The position numbers were made by a program, and so were the translations under genes. A DNA stretch of 64,000 nt. It comes from Trichomonas vaginalis G3 (lineage: Eukaryota; Parabasalia; Trichomonadida; Trichomonadidae). The stretch spans positions 19,663,962-19,727,961 of the forward strand of contig NC_067208.1 in the NCBI RefSeq assembly GCF_026262505.1. The letters run 5' to 3'. The notes beneath the pieces are model-generated. The model was not told where the DNA came from. It did not search any database and was given only the letters and a program-made list of their open reading frames with translations. Shown here in pieces: positions 10,301 to 21,569 of this stretch. Numbering within the stretch: the stretch's first letter is position 1; the number at the start of each line of letters is the position of its first letter.

Positions 10301-13300
10301 AAAATCATCGAGATTCTTTTCCTTCTCATCATAAACAAATTGGGCTTCATTAAACAATGTTTTTGAGTAAAATTCGAAAGTTGGAATGTTGAAATATGTA
10401 ACAAAAACATATCTGAATTCAGTTAATCTTTGGAAGTACTGTTTCTGAGATAATTTATCATCTCCTTCTTTTGGATATTTGATACTCAAAAGATTAGGAA
10501 TTTTTGTATTCGGATGATTTAAAATAATAACATTCTTTTTCTCATCAAAACCTTTTTGTAGGGAATCAATATCATTTTCATTTTCCAAAACAAAAGAATT
10601 CTCAATTTCTATTGGATTTTGTTGTTGATTTGATATAAGAGAAATTGATGACATATTTTCTTTAATTTTCTGTTTAAAATCATCATAATTTTGGAGTTCT
10701 TGTCTTTCATTTGATTTGATTAATTGTCCTGGACAGAAAACATATCTATAAGACAGTTCAAATGCAAAATCTTTGTAATCAGGATACAAAATTAAATATT
10801 GTTGATGTTTTTGTAGTTTTTTGAAGTCAACATCATTAAATATTACACAAACATTTGATTCTGTTGCTTGTTCTTCATCAAAAACAAATGTATAATCATC
10901 GCAATACTTAAATAAGAAAGAATACAACCAAATTTGCATCTTAATCTTTGTACTTCCGTAAATTATCACTGATTCCTTTGATTGCAAGAAACAATTTACA
11001 ACATTATTTAATTCCAACTTTTCGAAATCAATTTTCAGAGCATTAATAATTCTTTGTTTCTCTTCTGGTTTGTAAGAAGTCAAAGATGCACTTAAATACT
11101 TTGTAAATGACAGAGTCTGCAAATTTGAATAAATATATGTTTGGCCAATAAAAAAGTTGACGATTTCTTGGGGAAAGATGTTGTACAAATCCCAAAAATC
11201 TGAATTTATCGATCTGTAAGTTATAAAATTACAGTAATCTCTTAATAATTCAGGAACTTTGTCAACAGATGATGATTCAAAGACAACTTTTGTATTCGAA
11301 GGAATTTTAATTCTCGAACAATTTTCAATTTCCAAATAAGGAAATTCGAATTCATAAATGGAAGAATCAGACATAGAAGGAACATGATGGATCCATAATA
11401 TGTCTTCTTCTGTTAATGATTTCTTCTCTATTTCTGACCTATTGTTGATTTCGACCAAGTTTGTGTCATTTTTATTGAAATAGTTCAAAATTTGTTTTTT
11501 GTTTTCTTCGTAATTGGAACCAATTATTACGTTAAACTGCCATTCGAAAAGTTCTTCATCAATTATCACTGGTCTCATGAAAGTATACAATACTTGGGAA
11601 ATAAAGAAACCACTTGTAATCAATAAACCATTGAAATTCTTCAATTTGTAAGAAATCGAAAGTTGAATCGAATTTTCTAGGAAGTCAAAGTCTTCAAGAT
11701 GAATCCAGACTTTCTCCATATCTAAGGAATTAAGCAGATTATCTATTGATTCACTGAAGTATTCAGAACTTGAGTGAACAGAAAAAACAAATTTCCCTAA
11801 AAATTTTGCCACAAAATTGACAAATTTGTTTGAAACTAAAGAATCGTGAATTATACAACAACAGTTGTTATAAGATGCTGCTTCTACGAATCCTAATAGT
11901 TCATCAAATGTGGGCATGTCATCCATCTTAAAGGTATTAGGAATGAATTCGAAGCCGTAATTAATTTTGTAGTTTTTAAATTTGACAAAAACTTTGTTTT
12001 CATCCAAAACAAACTGAGCAAAATCAGGCAAATCAATGGAAGACGTGAAATACGGCAAGTTAAGGAATTTATCTTCTCCAGGTCTGAAGAAAGCGGAGTT
12101 CTGTGGCTTTATTGAAAAATTCTTGAAAGAAGACAAAGAAGAATCATCGCTTTCGTTGTCAGACATTTGATTCAAAGAATTAGAAAGAATGGAAAGTGAA
12201 GAAGAAACAGCAGGAATTCCAAGTCTTTGGCTTGTTGATTCTTTTTTTCTCGTTAAATGCTGGAAAGTGATCATTGACTTCTGTGAAGCAACTCCTCGTG
12301 GAGTTTGCTTTACTTCCATTGTTTTGTTTAATTTTGGTTGAACATTTAATTGACTTTGAGTTAAAATTTCTTGTGACTTAGTCAATGAATTTTCTGGTAA
12401 CAAATCATCATTTGATTTTCTTTCGCTTGGATTGTTGAATGCTTCTATTATTTGCGACCAATTTGTTGTTGGCGATTCCATTACTTTATTGGCTTCTTCA
12501 CTCATGTCTGAAGGAGGTCTACTTAGAATAGAAGAAAGAGATGACTGAGAAGCAACTGGTTTTAACAAATTAGTTTCAACGAAAGTGGACATTGTGATTT
12601 TCTTTCTACTTGCTGCTCTTTCATTTAATTTGAAGTTCCATGAGTTTAGCTGGGCAATTTGGTTCAAAAGCAATTCGAAGTAATCAAACAAAGAGTCCAA
12701 CGAGTTGATTGTTATCTGATTTGCACATGAAAATGATATCGATTTCTTCAAATTGTTGATTCTATCAACAGCAATGCTGAATTCTTTTTCTGAAGTAATG
12801 TTTTTGACAAATTTTGTGAATTTCAAGTTCAAAATAACAAACATCTCTTGGTATGTTAAAGCGGGAACTCTGTCCAAGAAATATTTCTCAGATTTGTCTG
12901 CAATATCAATAACTGTTTTTGTCAATTTTTCTTCAATTTTCATTTCAATTGTTTTCAACAAAAGAGGGACGTCTTTGATGTCGTATTCTATTGGATTAAG
13001 CCTCAGTTGCTCACTGTTCTTTCCTATCACGCCAATGATCTTGTTGTTCTCTATGATCATTCCATCCAGAGAAGGGAACAATGATTTAACTTGTTCTGAA
13101 AATCTTTCTGGATTTTTCGTTGAAGAAATGTAATTAAACAACTCAGAATTTGCTAAATATTGCAATCTGTAGTATTCTTTTCTTCTGTTCTGCAAATAGG
13201 GATAAATCTTTTCTTTGAGTTCCCTAATTTTATCATATATTACTTCTAATTTCTCTGTCATAGATATGGATAAAACACAACAAGTGCATTTTGACAACAA

Positions 13301-16300
13301 ATCAGTTAAATTTGATTTGATGTCTCCAAACGTCAAATAAAACGAATATTGATGGGAAATTGTATCTTCAGCTTCCATGAAATCGTTCTGGTATAGATAT
13401 AGATTGTATATCTTTCTCAATAACGTAACAAAATCTTGCATTTGAGTGACAAAATTCTCATGTTTTTCTATTTTTTGCAAAAAAAGATTTTTGAAATTTG
13501 ATTTTTTCACTTTTCTCAAGTCTCTCATTTGATCTTGTAATCTGGAGATTCCTTCCTTAATGAAATTGGAGCAGTTGAAAAGCGTGATTGAAAATGTCCA
13601 ATCGTAGAAAGATGCGATGATTCCGTCGAGGAAATCTTCCAAAATATATTCGTTTTCTGCGATTTTAACAATATCCATGATTTCTTTTTCTTTGTTCAAA
13701 ACAATGATATCTATCAAATAATAGAGAGTTGCGCTTTGATCTAAAGGATGATCCAACTTAAACAAGTCATTGATCATTGTCCAATGCCTATTCCTCAAGT
13801 AGATAGAACTCAAAGCATTAATAATTGGAATGTAACTTTTGAATTCTTTCACATTTGATTCGACCAAAATCGCGATGTTTCTTGGAATCTGGAATTCTTT
13901 TAATCCGTCGCAAGCATCATTGATAGAACCGACCCACTTCTCAAACTTCTTTGATATCTCTTCTGTATCAATCAATCCTATCTGAGTTCCTGCAATTTTC
14001 TCGTTTTCCATAGAATATTCTTTTGTTGAGACCCATAATTTCATCAAGCAATTTGACAATCTCCGGCCTTCGAAAAGTTTTGTTTCGTCAAAGGTTTGTC
14101 GCTCTAAATATGAATCACCACGCTTGATTTCAGCGTATTTATTACATGCTGATTCGTATTTAGAAAACAATTCTTCGGCAGTTTTTGCTACTTTTTCGAT
14201 TTCTTTTGTAAAATTCTGTCTCAACAATAAACTTAGTTGTGAATCCAACTCATTATATTCAATCAACAAATTGTTTTCTTTTTCATCATATTCTGTTTTG
14301 ATCAGTATCCTTCTTTCCTTGAGCTCACTTTGTCTCAATGGCAAAGTTTTTGTGAATTTCGACAGCATAAACCCGAAATTAAACAAAAATCTTGATGCTT
14401 TAAACGAAAAAGGTGAAAAAGATTTTTGTAATTCTTCAATTATTTTTTCGATATTAGAAACTTCATTATTAATTTGTTCTAAAATCAAAAAGGCTTTGTC
14501 CATGTCATTTTTCAGAACAATAAAAGATGACAAATCTACTGGTTCAACTTTCAGCAAATTCCTTGTAAATTCTAACAGAGAATACTGAGATTCAATTGCA
14601 GACAAACAGTGTCTGAACAAAAAGAAATCAATGTTTTTGAGAATGTATTCCAAATTATGTAAACTTTCTCTCGCTAAATAAGTGAAATCAATGACTAAAA
14701 GCGGCATGTAATAAACAGTCTTTGTTCTGATCAATTCGTTTATCAAATCTTTGATTTCATTTTTAATGTAAATGAAATTTTTTATCATTTTTTCTGTCAA
14801 ATAATTCGTTGGCGGCAAACAATCAAATGATAATTGATGAAAACAGATAATTTGATCAATATCAATTGTATCAATAATCCTATTTGTATCATAGAACTCG
14901 TAATAGAAAGCATATCGATATTTCTCGTCAAATTCAGTAACTTTTTCATTGATAAAATCAATTGGTTTATCAATGAATTTTTCGAAAAATAGTCGGATTT
15001 TTTCCAAACTTTTTTCAACAATTTCTTTCTGAGGTTTGAATATTAAATTATCCTTTAAAAACAAGCTGCCGATTGTATAAACATTGGCTTCTTCCCAGCA
15101 GTTAACAATATATTCAATTGTCAGATTTAATTCGGTCATTTCACTTTTCAAATTCATTTCTGATTCATCAGTAAAAACTTTCTTGAAAGGAGTGACTTTT
15201 TCGTTTAGAAAATCATTGAATTCGTTGATCATGTTGTTTGTTACTTCTGATATTGTTCTAACTATAATTTTGTCAACGGTTTTTGCCAAATTCATGTCAA
15301 AATTCTTGAGTTTCTTTATCATTTGCAAAACTTCGGAAACTCTCGAAATAAAGATTTGATTTACGTTGTTTTTGACACTTTCTCGTATTTTCTTACAAAA
15401 CTCAATGACATCTGAAATTTTATCGTCAAATTCAATGAATTTTTCTGTTATAAAACTTCTTGCTTTTTGTTTTACTTTGATAATGTCGCCAACTGATCTA
15501 ATAAGTTCCATTTCTTTTTTAATATCAATTTTAACATCAAAAATTTTTGGAAAACTTACAAAAGTGACAGGAAAATCAGATATTTTTGGAAAATTTCTTT
15601 TTTCGTATTCTAACATTAATTTCTTGTCCTTTGTGATCTTATTTTTGTAATCCGACATGTAAATCGTGATGACATCCAACATACATACTTCTCTATAAAC
15701 TTTTGATAAAACAAAATAATTTCGTAAATATTTTTTGTCAATTTTCGATAAAAGAAGTTTGAAATCTTTTGGTTTCAAATAAGACTCGTTTGGATTCAAG
15801 TAATTATCCATAAATAAGTAAAATCTTTCGTATCTCATGAAGGATTCTCTGTAATCTTTTGCTTTTTGACGTCTTTCGAAAAATAATGACTTATTTTCGC
15901 CTTCTAAAATAAGATTTAGTCTAGAAACAAATTTCCTAATATCGTTATCCATGTATTCAACATAAAATGTGGAATAATCTTGGGAAATACCAAGAACTAA
16001 AACTTGCTTCCATGTTTCTTGTTTGGTATCTTTATTATATTCGATTGTTTGACCTGTTACTATCTCGTCTTTTTCTAATTTTTCTGAAATCTTAGTCAAA
16101 TCTAGAGTTTCTAAGTCTGTATCATCGAAGAATATTAAAGGTACTAATTCAAGTCCAAATTCCATATTTAAATCGATATTTTGCATTAATTCGGATGCTG
16201 TTTTATTTGATTTCGAGATTATTTGTGATTTTGACACGGAGTTCACTTTATTTGATAAATTGATTTTTCTGGGTTTAATATTATCTGGTTTGTTAATGAG

Positions 16301-16453
16301 TTCTGAAGGAATATTAATTTTTAAAACGGATGTATTAGTTTTATGAATATAATAACTAGACCTGGTTGAAAGTACAGCTTTTGCTGGTCCTTCATTTTCT
16401 ATTTTGTCCGATAATTTCTTATCTTTCTTTATTTTATAAGCATTTTTATTCAT
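7379..16453 (-). CDS. Divergent dynein heavy chain with degenerate ATP-binding sites
   Basis: 3024 residues in one uninterrupted frame. The N-terminal stem has an axonemal/inner-arm-like segment (YMDNDIRKFVSRLNL), and the linker carries the diagnostic LRNRHW (H at about 890). AAA1 begins YGFEFIPN (about 1500, family YGYEYLGN). Its Walker A is HDSLVSNK instead of GPAGTGKT, and its Walker B region is IHLEDFDF instead of CFDEFNR. AAA2 is compressed to a remnant ending IKIPSNTKVVFES. The AAA3 P-loop is YGSTKIKM (about 1830) and AAA4 is LNHPNTKIP. A stalk follows: coils at about 2115-2205 and 2325-2413 around a microtubule-binding-size domain (SPTPSILPLFQAFCVLYDVN). AAA5, AAA6 (IPLLLECNPRDDP; SEFRLVILTS) and the C-terminal region remain. 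Dyneins drive flagellar motion or transport; here ATP-driven motility looks impossible, so a structural microtubule-binding role is inferred. Typical heavy chains exceed 4000 residues. Confidence 0.85.
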   Translation of the reverse strand: MNKNAYKIKKDKKLSDKIENEGPAKAVLSTRSSYYIHKTNTSVLKINIPSELINKPDNIKPRKINLSNKVNSVSKSQIISKSNKTASELMQNIDLNMEFGLELVPLIFFDDTDLETLDLTKISEKLEKDEIVTGQTIEYNKDTKQETWKQVLVLGISQDYSTFYVEYMDNDIRKFVSRLNLILEGENKSLFFERRQKAKDYRESFMRYERFYLFMDNYLNPNESYLKPKDFKLLLSKIDKKYLRNYFVLSKVYREVCMLDVITIYMSDYKNKITKDKKLMLEYEKRNFPKISDFPVTFVSFPKIFDVKIDIKKEMELIRSVGDIIKVKQKARSFITEKFIEFDDKISDVIEFCKKIRESVKNNVNQIFISRVSEVLQMIKKLKNFDMNLAKTVDKIIVRTISEVTNNMINEFNDFLNEKVTPFKKVFTDESEMNLKSEMTELNLTIEYIVNCWEEANVYTIGSLFLKDNLIFKPQKEIVEKSLEKIRLFFEKFIDKPIDFINEKVTEFDEKYRYAFYYEFYDTNRIIDTIDIDQIICFHQLSFDCLPPTNYLTEKMIKNFIYIKNEIKDLINELIRTKTVYYMPLLVIDFTYLARESLHNLEYILKNIDFFLFRHCLSAIESQYSLLEFTRNLLKVEPVDLSSFIVLKNDMDKAFLILEQINNEVSNIEKIIEELQKSFSPFSFKASRFLFNFGFMLSKFTKTLPLRQSELKERRILIKTEYDEKENNLLIEYNELDSQLSLLLRQNFTKEIEKVAKTAEELFSKYESACNKYAEIKRGDSYLERQTFDETKLFEGRRLSNCLMKLWVSTKEYSMENEKIAGTQIGLIDTEEISKKFEKWVGSINDACDGLKEFQIPRNIAILVESNVKEFKSYIPIINALSSIYLRNRHWTMINDLFKLDHPLDQSATLYYLIDIIVLNKEKEIMDIVKIAENEYILEDFLDGIIASFYDWTFSITLFNCSNFIKEGISRLQDQMRDLRKVKKSNFKNLFLQKIEKHENFVTQMQDFVTLLRKIYNLYLYQNDFMEAEDTISHQYSFYLTFGDIKSNLTDLLSKCTCCVLSISMTEKLEVIYDKIRELKEKIYPYLQNRRKEYYRLQYLANSELFNYISSTKNPERFSEQVKSLFPSLDGMIIENNKIIGVIGKNSEQLRLNPIEYDIKDVPLLLKTIEMKIEEKLTKTVIDIADKSEKYFLDRVPALTYQEMFVILNLKFTKFVKNITSEKEFSIAVDRINNLKKSISFSCANQITINSLDSLFDYFELLLNQIAQLNSWNFKLNERAASRKKITMSTFVETNLLKPVASQSSLSSILSRPPSDMSEEANKVMESPTTNWSQIIEAFNNPSERKSNDDLLPENSLTKSQEILTQSQLNVQPKLNKTMEVKQTPRGVASQKSMITFQHLTRKKESTSQRLGIPAVSSSLSILSNSLNQMSDNESDDSSLSSFKNFSIKPQNSAFFRPGEDKFLNLPYFTSSIDLPDFAQFVLDENKVFVKFKNYKINYGFEFIPNTFKMDDMPTFDELLGFVEAASYNNCCCIIHDSLVSNKFVNFVAKFLGKFVFSVHSSSEYFSESIDNLLNSLDMEKVWIHLEDFDFLENSIQLSISYKLKNFNGLLITSGFFISQVLYTFMRPVIIDEELFEWQFNVIIGSNYEENKKQILNYFNKNDTNLVEINNRSEIEKKSLTEEDILWIHHVPSMSDSSIYEFEFPYLEIENCSRIKIPSNTKVVFESSSVDKVPELLRDYCNFITYRSINSDFWDLYNIFPQEIVNFFIGQTYIYSNLQTLSFTKYLSASLTSYKPEEKQRIINALKIDFEKLELNNVVNCFLQSKESVIIYGSTKIKMQIWLYSFLFKYCDDYTFVFDEEQATESNVCVIFNDVDFKKLQKHQQYLILYPDYKDFAFELSYRYVFCPGQLIKSNERQELQNYDDFKQKIKENMSSISLISNQQQNPIEIENSFVLENENDIDSLQKGFDEKKNVIILNHPNTKIPNLLSIKYPKEGDDKLSQKQYFQRLTEFRYVFVTYFNIPTFEFYSKTLFNEAQFVYDEKEKNLDDFVIDKFSFATELASKIYSVKTYISAVDRIKKYAFDLYNYFNPILEKEISKIENFIKNLMKLIDYETKCQNEIDESKADIEHLETQISHFDELIKESEEELYQKREISKIEHNKLDKNYDYLKEEYDDIKRKQDVIVPKIQESVDFITNLDNNSLQMFKAIRSPTPSILPLFQAFCVLYDVNPIVTEVGRNKNFDYFTPMQKVIQSANFSNSMPNFGLNFINRTKLYKIKKILTDGGGLLDRASKVNKDFSNIVNWFHMILVFNEESESLKPLSEKERIFGQKIKEIEIIFENLEKQILLAQSKHDDLVNLKQKTIERKENQIKNLEIKLQSFKKVQKLNKRVKTELEKLNEKNNELKSDKERSIETSFIISLISIVLSAMNGQRHLQYHNFIQRNFAKIEISENLFGKHFYSKIKDFGILNDEILTEKVISLLNPIKNPLIYDPNGFGFYLVRYLFPESQILSSRFDKFDESSPVILISNDPTDILYFIDSKKKRFIFTSLEIEQMPDNIQNATIFINFSNLNLMSIFNKLLINEKTKIDQQYMVSLQEKRNEEVKSLEMVYTNIGNTFDENSFVMERWKSLRDHFKDKRNKIEEIDQKLTSLTEKLTKIENEEKENSTLIMKMYNDFIPWLNYSNYSPVFPIFFSILKQKIDKKFDINEIQHEFIKLMSLSMGKSIVAFEDNYDIKFSDKIKFNFKDFNLSEFIFGHSNDIPLLLECNPRDDPTNLLLNINNSKVLNPFDEKYDKNILRNRGLVIVRYPEFCESSLNKISSFVSRILTNHSFPSEFRLVILTSLSQNSLPCSLNTLCFNAIWPPPCPPSVIYGKSSLISLASPLLMTFRVVSFCRYLPDIFDDEQFGKEDVDKLWLQNVSDKLSMKRLLDLEGFEGKNLIISPKYFEGSSEVNTIYGVNCLYDEVSGTFVLQKSIFPRYIKKLFVAVTDPNDPNLNCQLLNSTDRSCVDVAVEGYSDLVFIYE

Positions 16454-17863
16454 ACATTTTGACGTTTTTTTTTATTATTATTTTTGCTTATCAGCGTATG
16501 ATATTTTGATATTTGTAAGCATTTTATATATGCAAGAACTAAATATTTTCTTCATATCTATAAGATTCAATCCACGCAGTTTCAAATAACTCAACCAAGT
16601 GTAATGTCTGATTTCTCTAAATTAGGTTAGTTAGATTCACATCAATAGATTATAAGATGGATATTATGAATATAATGTTAATGTCAACGAAATATTGAAA
16701 TAATGAATCTTAATTTATTTCTTTGTCAAATCGATAATTTTAATAAACTCATGATCTTTATTTTTGAATCTCGAATCTTTGAGTTAGCTTATTCAGAATT
16801 CAGGACAATCAAAGAATAATTCTTGCTAATAATAATGGATCCAGATGGAAGGAATGCAAATATCAGATAAATAAAAATTGATATTACCAGCAATGACAAT
16901 CACATCCTGTCTGGTGTATCTCACTTTCATTGAATTTTATACAAACTTATATTCAAATCAGAATTTCTGTAATTTTCTTTTTCATTCGACTTCATTCTTA
17001 CAAAACTATTACTACTAGTCATGATATATGAACCATCTACACTGATTCTACGTTTTATAAAGTTAAGTGAGAAATTCTGGAGAATACCATTACATTTCCT
17101 GAGAAAAAACGCAATATGTTGACTAGAATTCTAATATTAGTTGAAAATACGTTCCCAGAGTATGACTTAAAACTTGGAATTGAAATAGGAACTCAGTCGG
17201 TATAGACAAAAGTGACAAACAATTCATCTATTGTCGTTAGAAACACTTAACAAGTGCTCGAATTTAAGGTATCGCTTTTGTTATAAAAGCACATCAATTA
17301 AAAGGACCAAAGAATGAATTATTGCATTAATAAATTGAGTCAAAAACAACGTTAAATATGAAAATTGATATCAAAAAAACGAATCGAAATGTGACAATTT
17401 ATTATAGAATTTAGATTCCATTATATCTTAGCATATTACTGATGCAAGCAGAAATGATCTTCTAATTAGAGGTAAGGTTTGTTAAACAAATTATTATTAA
17501 TTTATATTTATTCATCGAAAAACTCTAATAAATAAAATGGGCAAATCAAATGGGCCTTAAAATCGGAATTGAATCAAATATATTTTGAAAGGAGGAGTTC
17601 AATCAGCGAATAAAACGTAATTGATTATTTTCCTATCATATGCATTACATTTCCATCCAATCTGTAATTTTAATATAAATATCTTCAGCTCGGAACGATA
17701 AAGGTGATACAATTTTATAATATTGAGAGTTTTATTGAAAAAAAATCATATAAAGAATACATAACAAAGATTACATATATCAGGTTTTTGGCGAATTTTT
17801 TTTCAATGGTTTGAATACTCATTTAAATTTGAAAGCATCAGAATTTTCTTTTTTCTGACAAAA
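16454..17863. other. Intergenic region, no supported gene
   Basis: About 1.4 kb between the divergent dynein-like and surface-protein genes. Only short frames are open (for example 29 codons from 17116). An AAAAGTGAC copy lies near 17209. Two short similar phrases (around 17167 and 17548, both encoding LKxGIE) hint at decayed coding sequence, but too weakly to call. Confidence 0.4.
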
Positions 17864-17868
17864 TCATT
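17864..17868 (+). promoter_or_regulatory. Trichomonad initiator (Inr) TCATT
   Basis: TCATT matches the trichomonad TCA(+1)YW initiator. Transcription from A17866 would leave a 10-nt leader before the ATG at 17876, the usual short leader in these protists. It supports that start for the giant surface protein. Confidence 0.55.
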
Positions 17869-20144
17869 TTTAGAGATGTTTTCTACTTTCTTATCTCTAA
17901 GCATTGCTAAAAGTGGTATAGGGAAACCATCATCATTAAGCCGAACAAATTTTGTTCCGAAATCAAAAAGAGTTCAAGAAGTTGATTATTCAATTGGAGA
18001 AATTTCAATTGACAAAGAAACAGTTGCATATGAGTCTCAACATACATTAACTTTTCAAATCAATAATCCAAGTTCGATAACTTTATATATTCATTGTGAA
18101 TATCTAAATAATCATAAAGTTTATTCAGACTCAATAGCTACTTCAGGTTCAATTACATGGCAATTTCCATTCCCAGATAGTACAAATCCAAACCAAATTA
18201 CTTTTTCTTTTTATCTCACCGAAGATTCAGCAGCAGAACATACATATAGTGAAGTTTTTGATTCTGCTAGAAAAGAGAAACAGATTTCACTTAAATTAGC
18301 TCCAGAAGTGCTATCAATTTATTGGCCTACTCAAAAAAATTTTTCAAATTCTGAAACTCTAAGACCATCAATTAAAATAAGTGATTCATCAAGTGGTAAA
18401 TGCTTTTACACATTGGATGGTACTTCATTAAGCTTTGATTATGCGGCAAATCAAGAAAATTCGCAGGAAATTACAAGCATCAGCATTGTTGATCTTCATT
18501 ACAACAATGGCAATCTACACACTATTACAATAACAGGATGCAAAGATGAAAACGACATCGCGGCAACATCAATGCCAGGAAATACAAATTATCAATTCTA
18601 TATTATAAACCTACCAAAAATATTAAATATAAGAGCACCACAAGGGGCAATAACGGATTATTCTGCTAAAGTTAAGGTTGAATTTTCTGATATTGACCAA
18701 GGCAAAAAATTACAATTTTATTATAAAATGGAAGGTGATATGTCACATCGAGATATGACACCAATTGAATCACCTTTTGAATCGCCAGGTACATCACCAA
18801 TGGAATTCCAATTTTCTCGCGGTTCTACAAGGAGTGTTCGATATTATTATCGGATCTTTCTACAATATCTTGATCCAAACTCTGATATTACACACAAAAT
18901 TTCCGACTCTTATGCCGTAGTGCTCTATTTTAACAGAAAACCATCACTTAATTTTCTAACTCAACCATCAAAATTTGTTTATCATACTGGTGAAGATATT
19001 TCGTTTTCAGTAGGTATCTTGGATGATTCCTCAGGAAATGTTCTGTTCATAATCGGAACCCAAACTCTGACACATTATTATCCATATTCATCCAGCAACC
19101 AAGAAGTTCCTGTAACTTTTAAACTCAATAATGTTGTTTACCAAAAGGAAGTATACACCTGCACAGTAAAAATTACAGATGACTATTTCGAATCTGATCA
19201 AACACAGACTATTAGTATTAAAATCAGAAATAAACCATCAATCTCAGGGCTAAAAATATCTCAGAATGTATATCAAATCGGATCAGAGGTTGTTACAGTT
19301 GATTTCATGCTTGTTGATAGTGACTATTCAAAGACTATTTATTTCTATCAACATATTGAAGGAATGAATGATCATCAAATCGGAAGCGTTTTAACACATG
19401 ATCCATCAACTTCACAGCATGCTACACTCAATTTACAAGGTCTTTCAGCAAATGATTATAGAATTTATATCTATGCATCAGATAATGAGGGCACTGAATA
19501 TTCCAAATCCGAAGAAGTTGAACCATTAAATCTTAGGATTACTGAGCAAATGGTTCTGACCTTATCAAATCTATATGAATATTATTCAAAGGATGATCAT
19601 ATCACACCAACTGTAACACTTGCAAATATTGCCGAAGAAGGCAATTTTGTAATTTCATTTATTAAAGGTGAAACGACAACACAGGTGCCAGCAGTCCAAT
19701 ATACTGTCAGTGGAAATCCTACTTTGGACATTTCAATACCAGAAACTTTAGAATACTCCATATATACACTGAAAATCCAGGCAATTGGCCAACATACTAA
19801 TTCTAATGTATATACGAAAGAAATTAAAATTATTAGCTCAACATCTCTCGTATTAGACAACTCTGCACTTGAACAATATGATGAACAAGCAAGCAGTATT
19901 CACATTTCTGGTAAAGTCTCTGGAAGTGGAGACATTACCCCCACTATACAACTAAATGGTCAAGATCAAGCTGGTTACAGTAAAATTATTCCTCTCGGAG
20001 ATGGAACAAATAATCAGGAATTCACTGATTTCAACTTTCAAATAACGAGCTCAATTATAAGAGGTCAGGCTAACACAATGAAAGTTATTGCCTCAAGTAC
20101 TTATGGTACCGATTATAAAAATTTTCAATTTATTATTAAGCGAA

Positions 20145-20222
20145 TTCCAATTCTCACAGAAGTGAAATTTGAACCATCTGTAATTTCTGTTGGAGGATCA
20201 TCTACTTTGAAAGGAAAAGTTA
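20145..20222 (+). repeat. 78-bp direct repeat, copy 1
   Basis: Identical over 78 bp to 21492-21569 inside the same gene, encoding PILTEVKFEPSVISVGGSST and flanks. Sequence on either side differs, so the identity is local. Confidence 0.95.
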
Positions 20223-21491
20223 AATATGAAGATAATTCGGCAGCGTCAGGTCTCCACATCCATTATAAGAAGAATGGAGATGAAGCATTTACAACATTTA
20301 ATCTTGATGGAACTGCCGAAAGCGACGGCTCTGTCACATTCAGTATTCCTGATTTTACATTTAATGCAGCTAATGAAGGCATCCAATACACAATAATATG
20401 TACTGATGATTCAGATCCAAACTCAGACACCAAAGGCAAGTCTAGTGAAACAACATCAACTATCAAAGTTATCACGAAGCCAACAATCGAGTTAACATCG
20501 CCTGTTTCATTGCCTAATTACTTCCATAATGGAGAAACAACAGATTTAACTTTCACTGTCAATAGCAAATACTCAGGTACAATTTCTGTTACTGGCGAAA
20601 GTGACGAAACAAGTATTGGTAATAAGATTTACACGGTTGGCCAAGATGCCACATCTGCTTCATCAACTGTGACTATTTCAATTCCAGACACATTCTCAGG
20701 AGACAATATCAATGTCTATGCCACAGTCACTTCAAAAGTCAATGGTCCAGATGGCGCAGAAAACAATGTATTATCGGATAAGACTAGCATCGGCCATATC
20801 TCAATCAGGAATCCTTCGTCAATAGAATCTATTACGATCGATCCTGAATCAATAATCACAAAGAGCAGTACATTAACAATCACGTGCAAATTTACTGACA
20901 AAGACGCAAACAAACCTCTCAAGCTTTTTGTCAAAGTTGAAGACAAAGTCTACTCCGCTTCAAGCACCAAGAATTCACAAGGTGGAACTGATGAGCAAAC
21001 ATATCCAGACTTCATAATTGACCTGAGTGAAGCAAGCAACGGCCAACTTGCACCAGGAACACACACGATGTATGCATGGCTCGCATCAGATGGTGAAATC
21101 GATAAGATCGATTACACTGAAGGTGATAGCACTGTCAACAATCTTCACTCGACTAAAATGTCTAAAGACATCACAATCCTCGTCGCAACATCACTTAAAT
21201 TAGAGAATGCTGCAAATGAACAGCATCTCAATACCGAAGAAAGCCTTGCTATCATAGGTAAAATTTCTGGCAGCGGAACAATTACATTCACGTTTTCACT
21301 TGATGGCACACCAGCCAATTCAAGTACAACTCAGACCATGGAAGCACAGATCGGCGGAAATGATTTAACTATCACAGGTATCAGCTTCCCACTAGTAGGC
21401 ATCTCACCTGGCAGCCATACCCTCGCAGTTACTGCCACAGGTACTGATCACGTTTCTTCATCCAAAGATTTGACATTCATCATCAAACGTG

Positions 21492-21569
21492 TTCCAATTC
21501 TCACAGAAGTGAAATTTGAACCATCTGTAATTTCTGTTGGAGGATCATCTACTTTGAAAGGAAAAGTTA
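21492..21569 (+). repeat. 78-bp direct repeat, copy 2
   Basis: Second perfect copy of 20145-20222, 1347 bp downstream. 1347 is divisible by 3, so recombination between copies would keep the frame and delete or add about four beta-domains. Confidence 0.95.

Noticed and set aside
12753-15650. Several 90-150 codon plus-strand frames inside the dynein-like gene
   Set aside because: Antisense shadows of a long gene rich in TTC/TTT and GAA codons.
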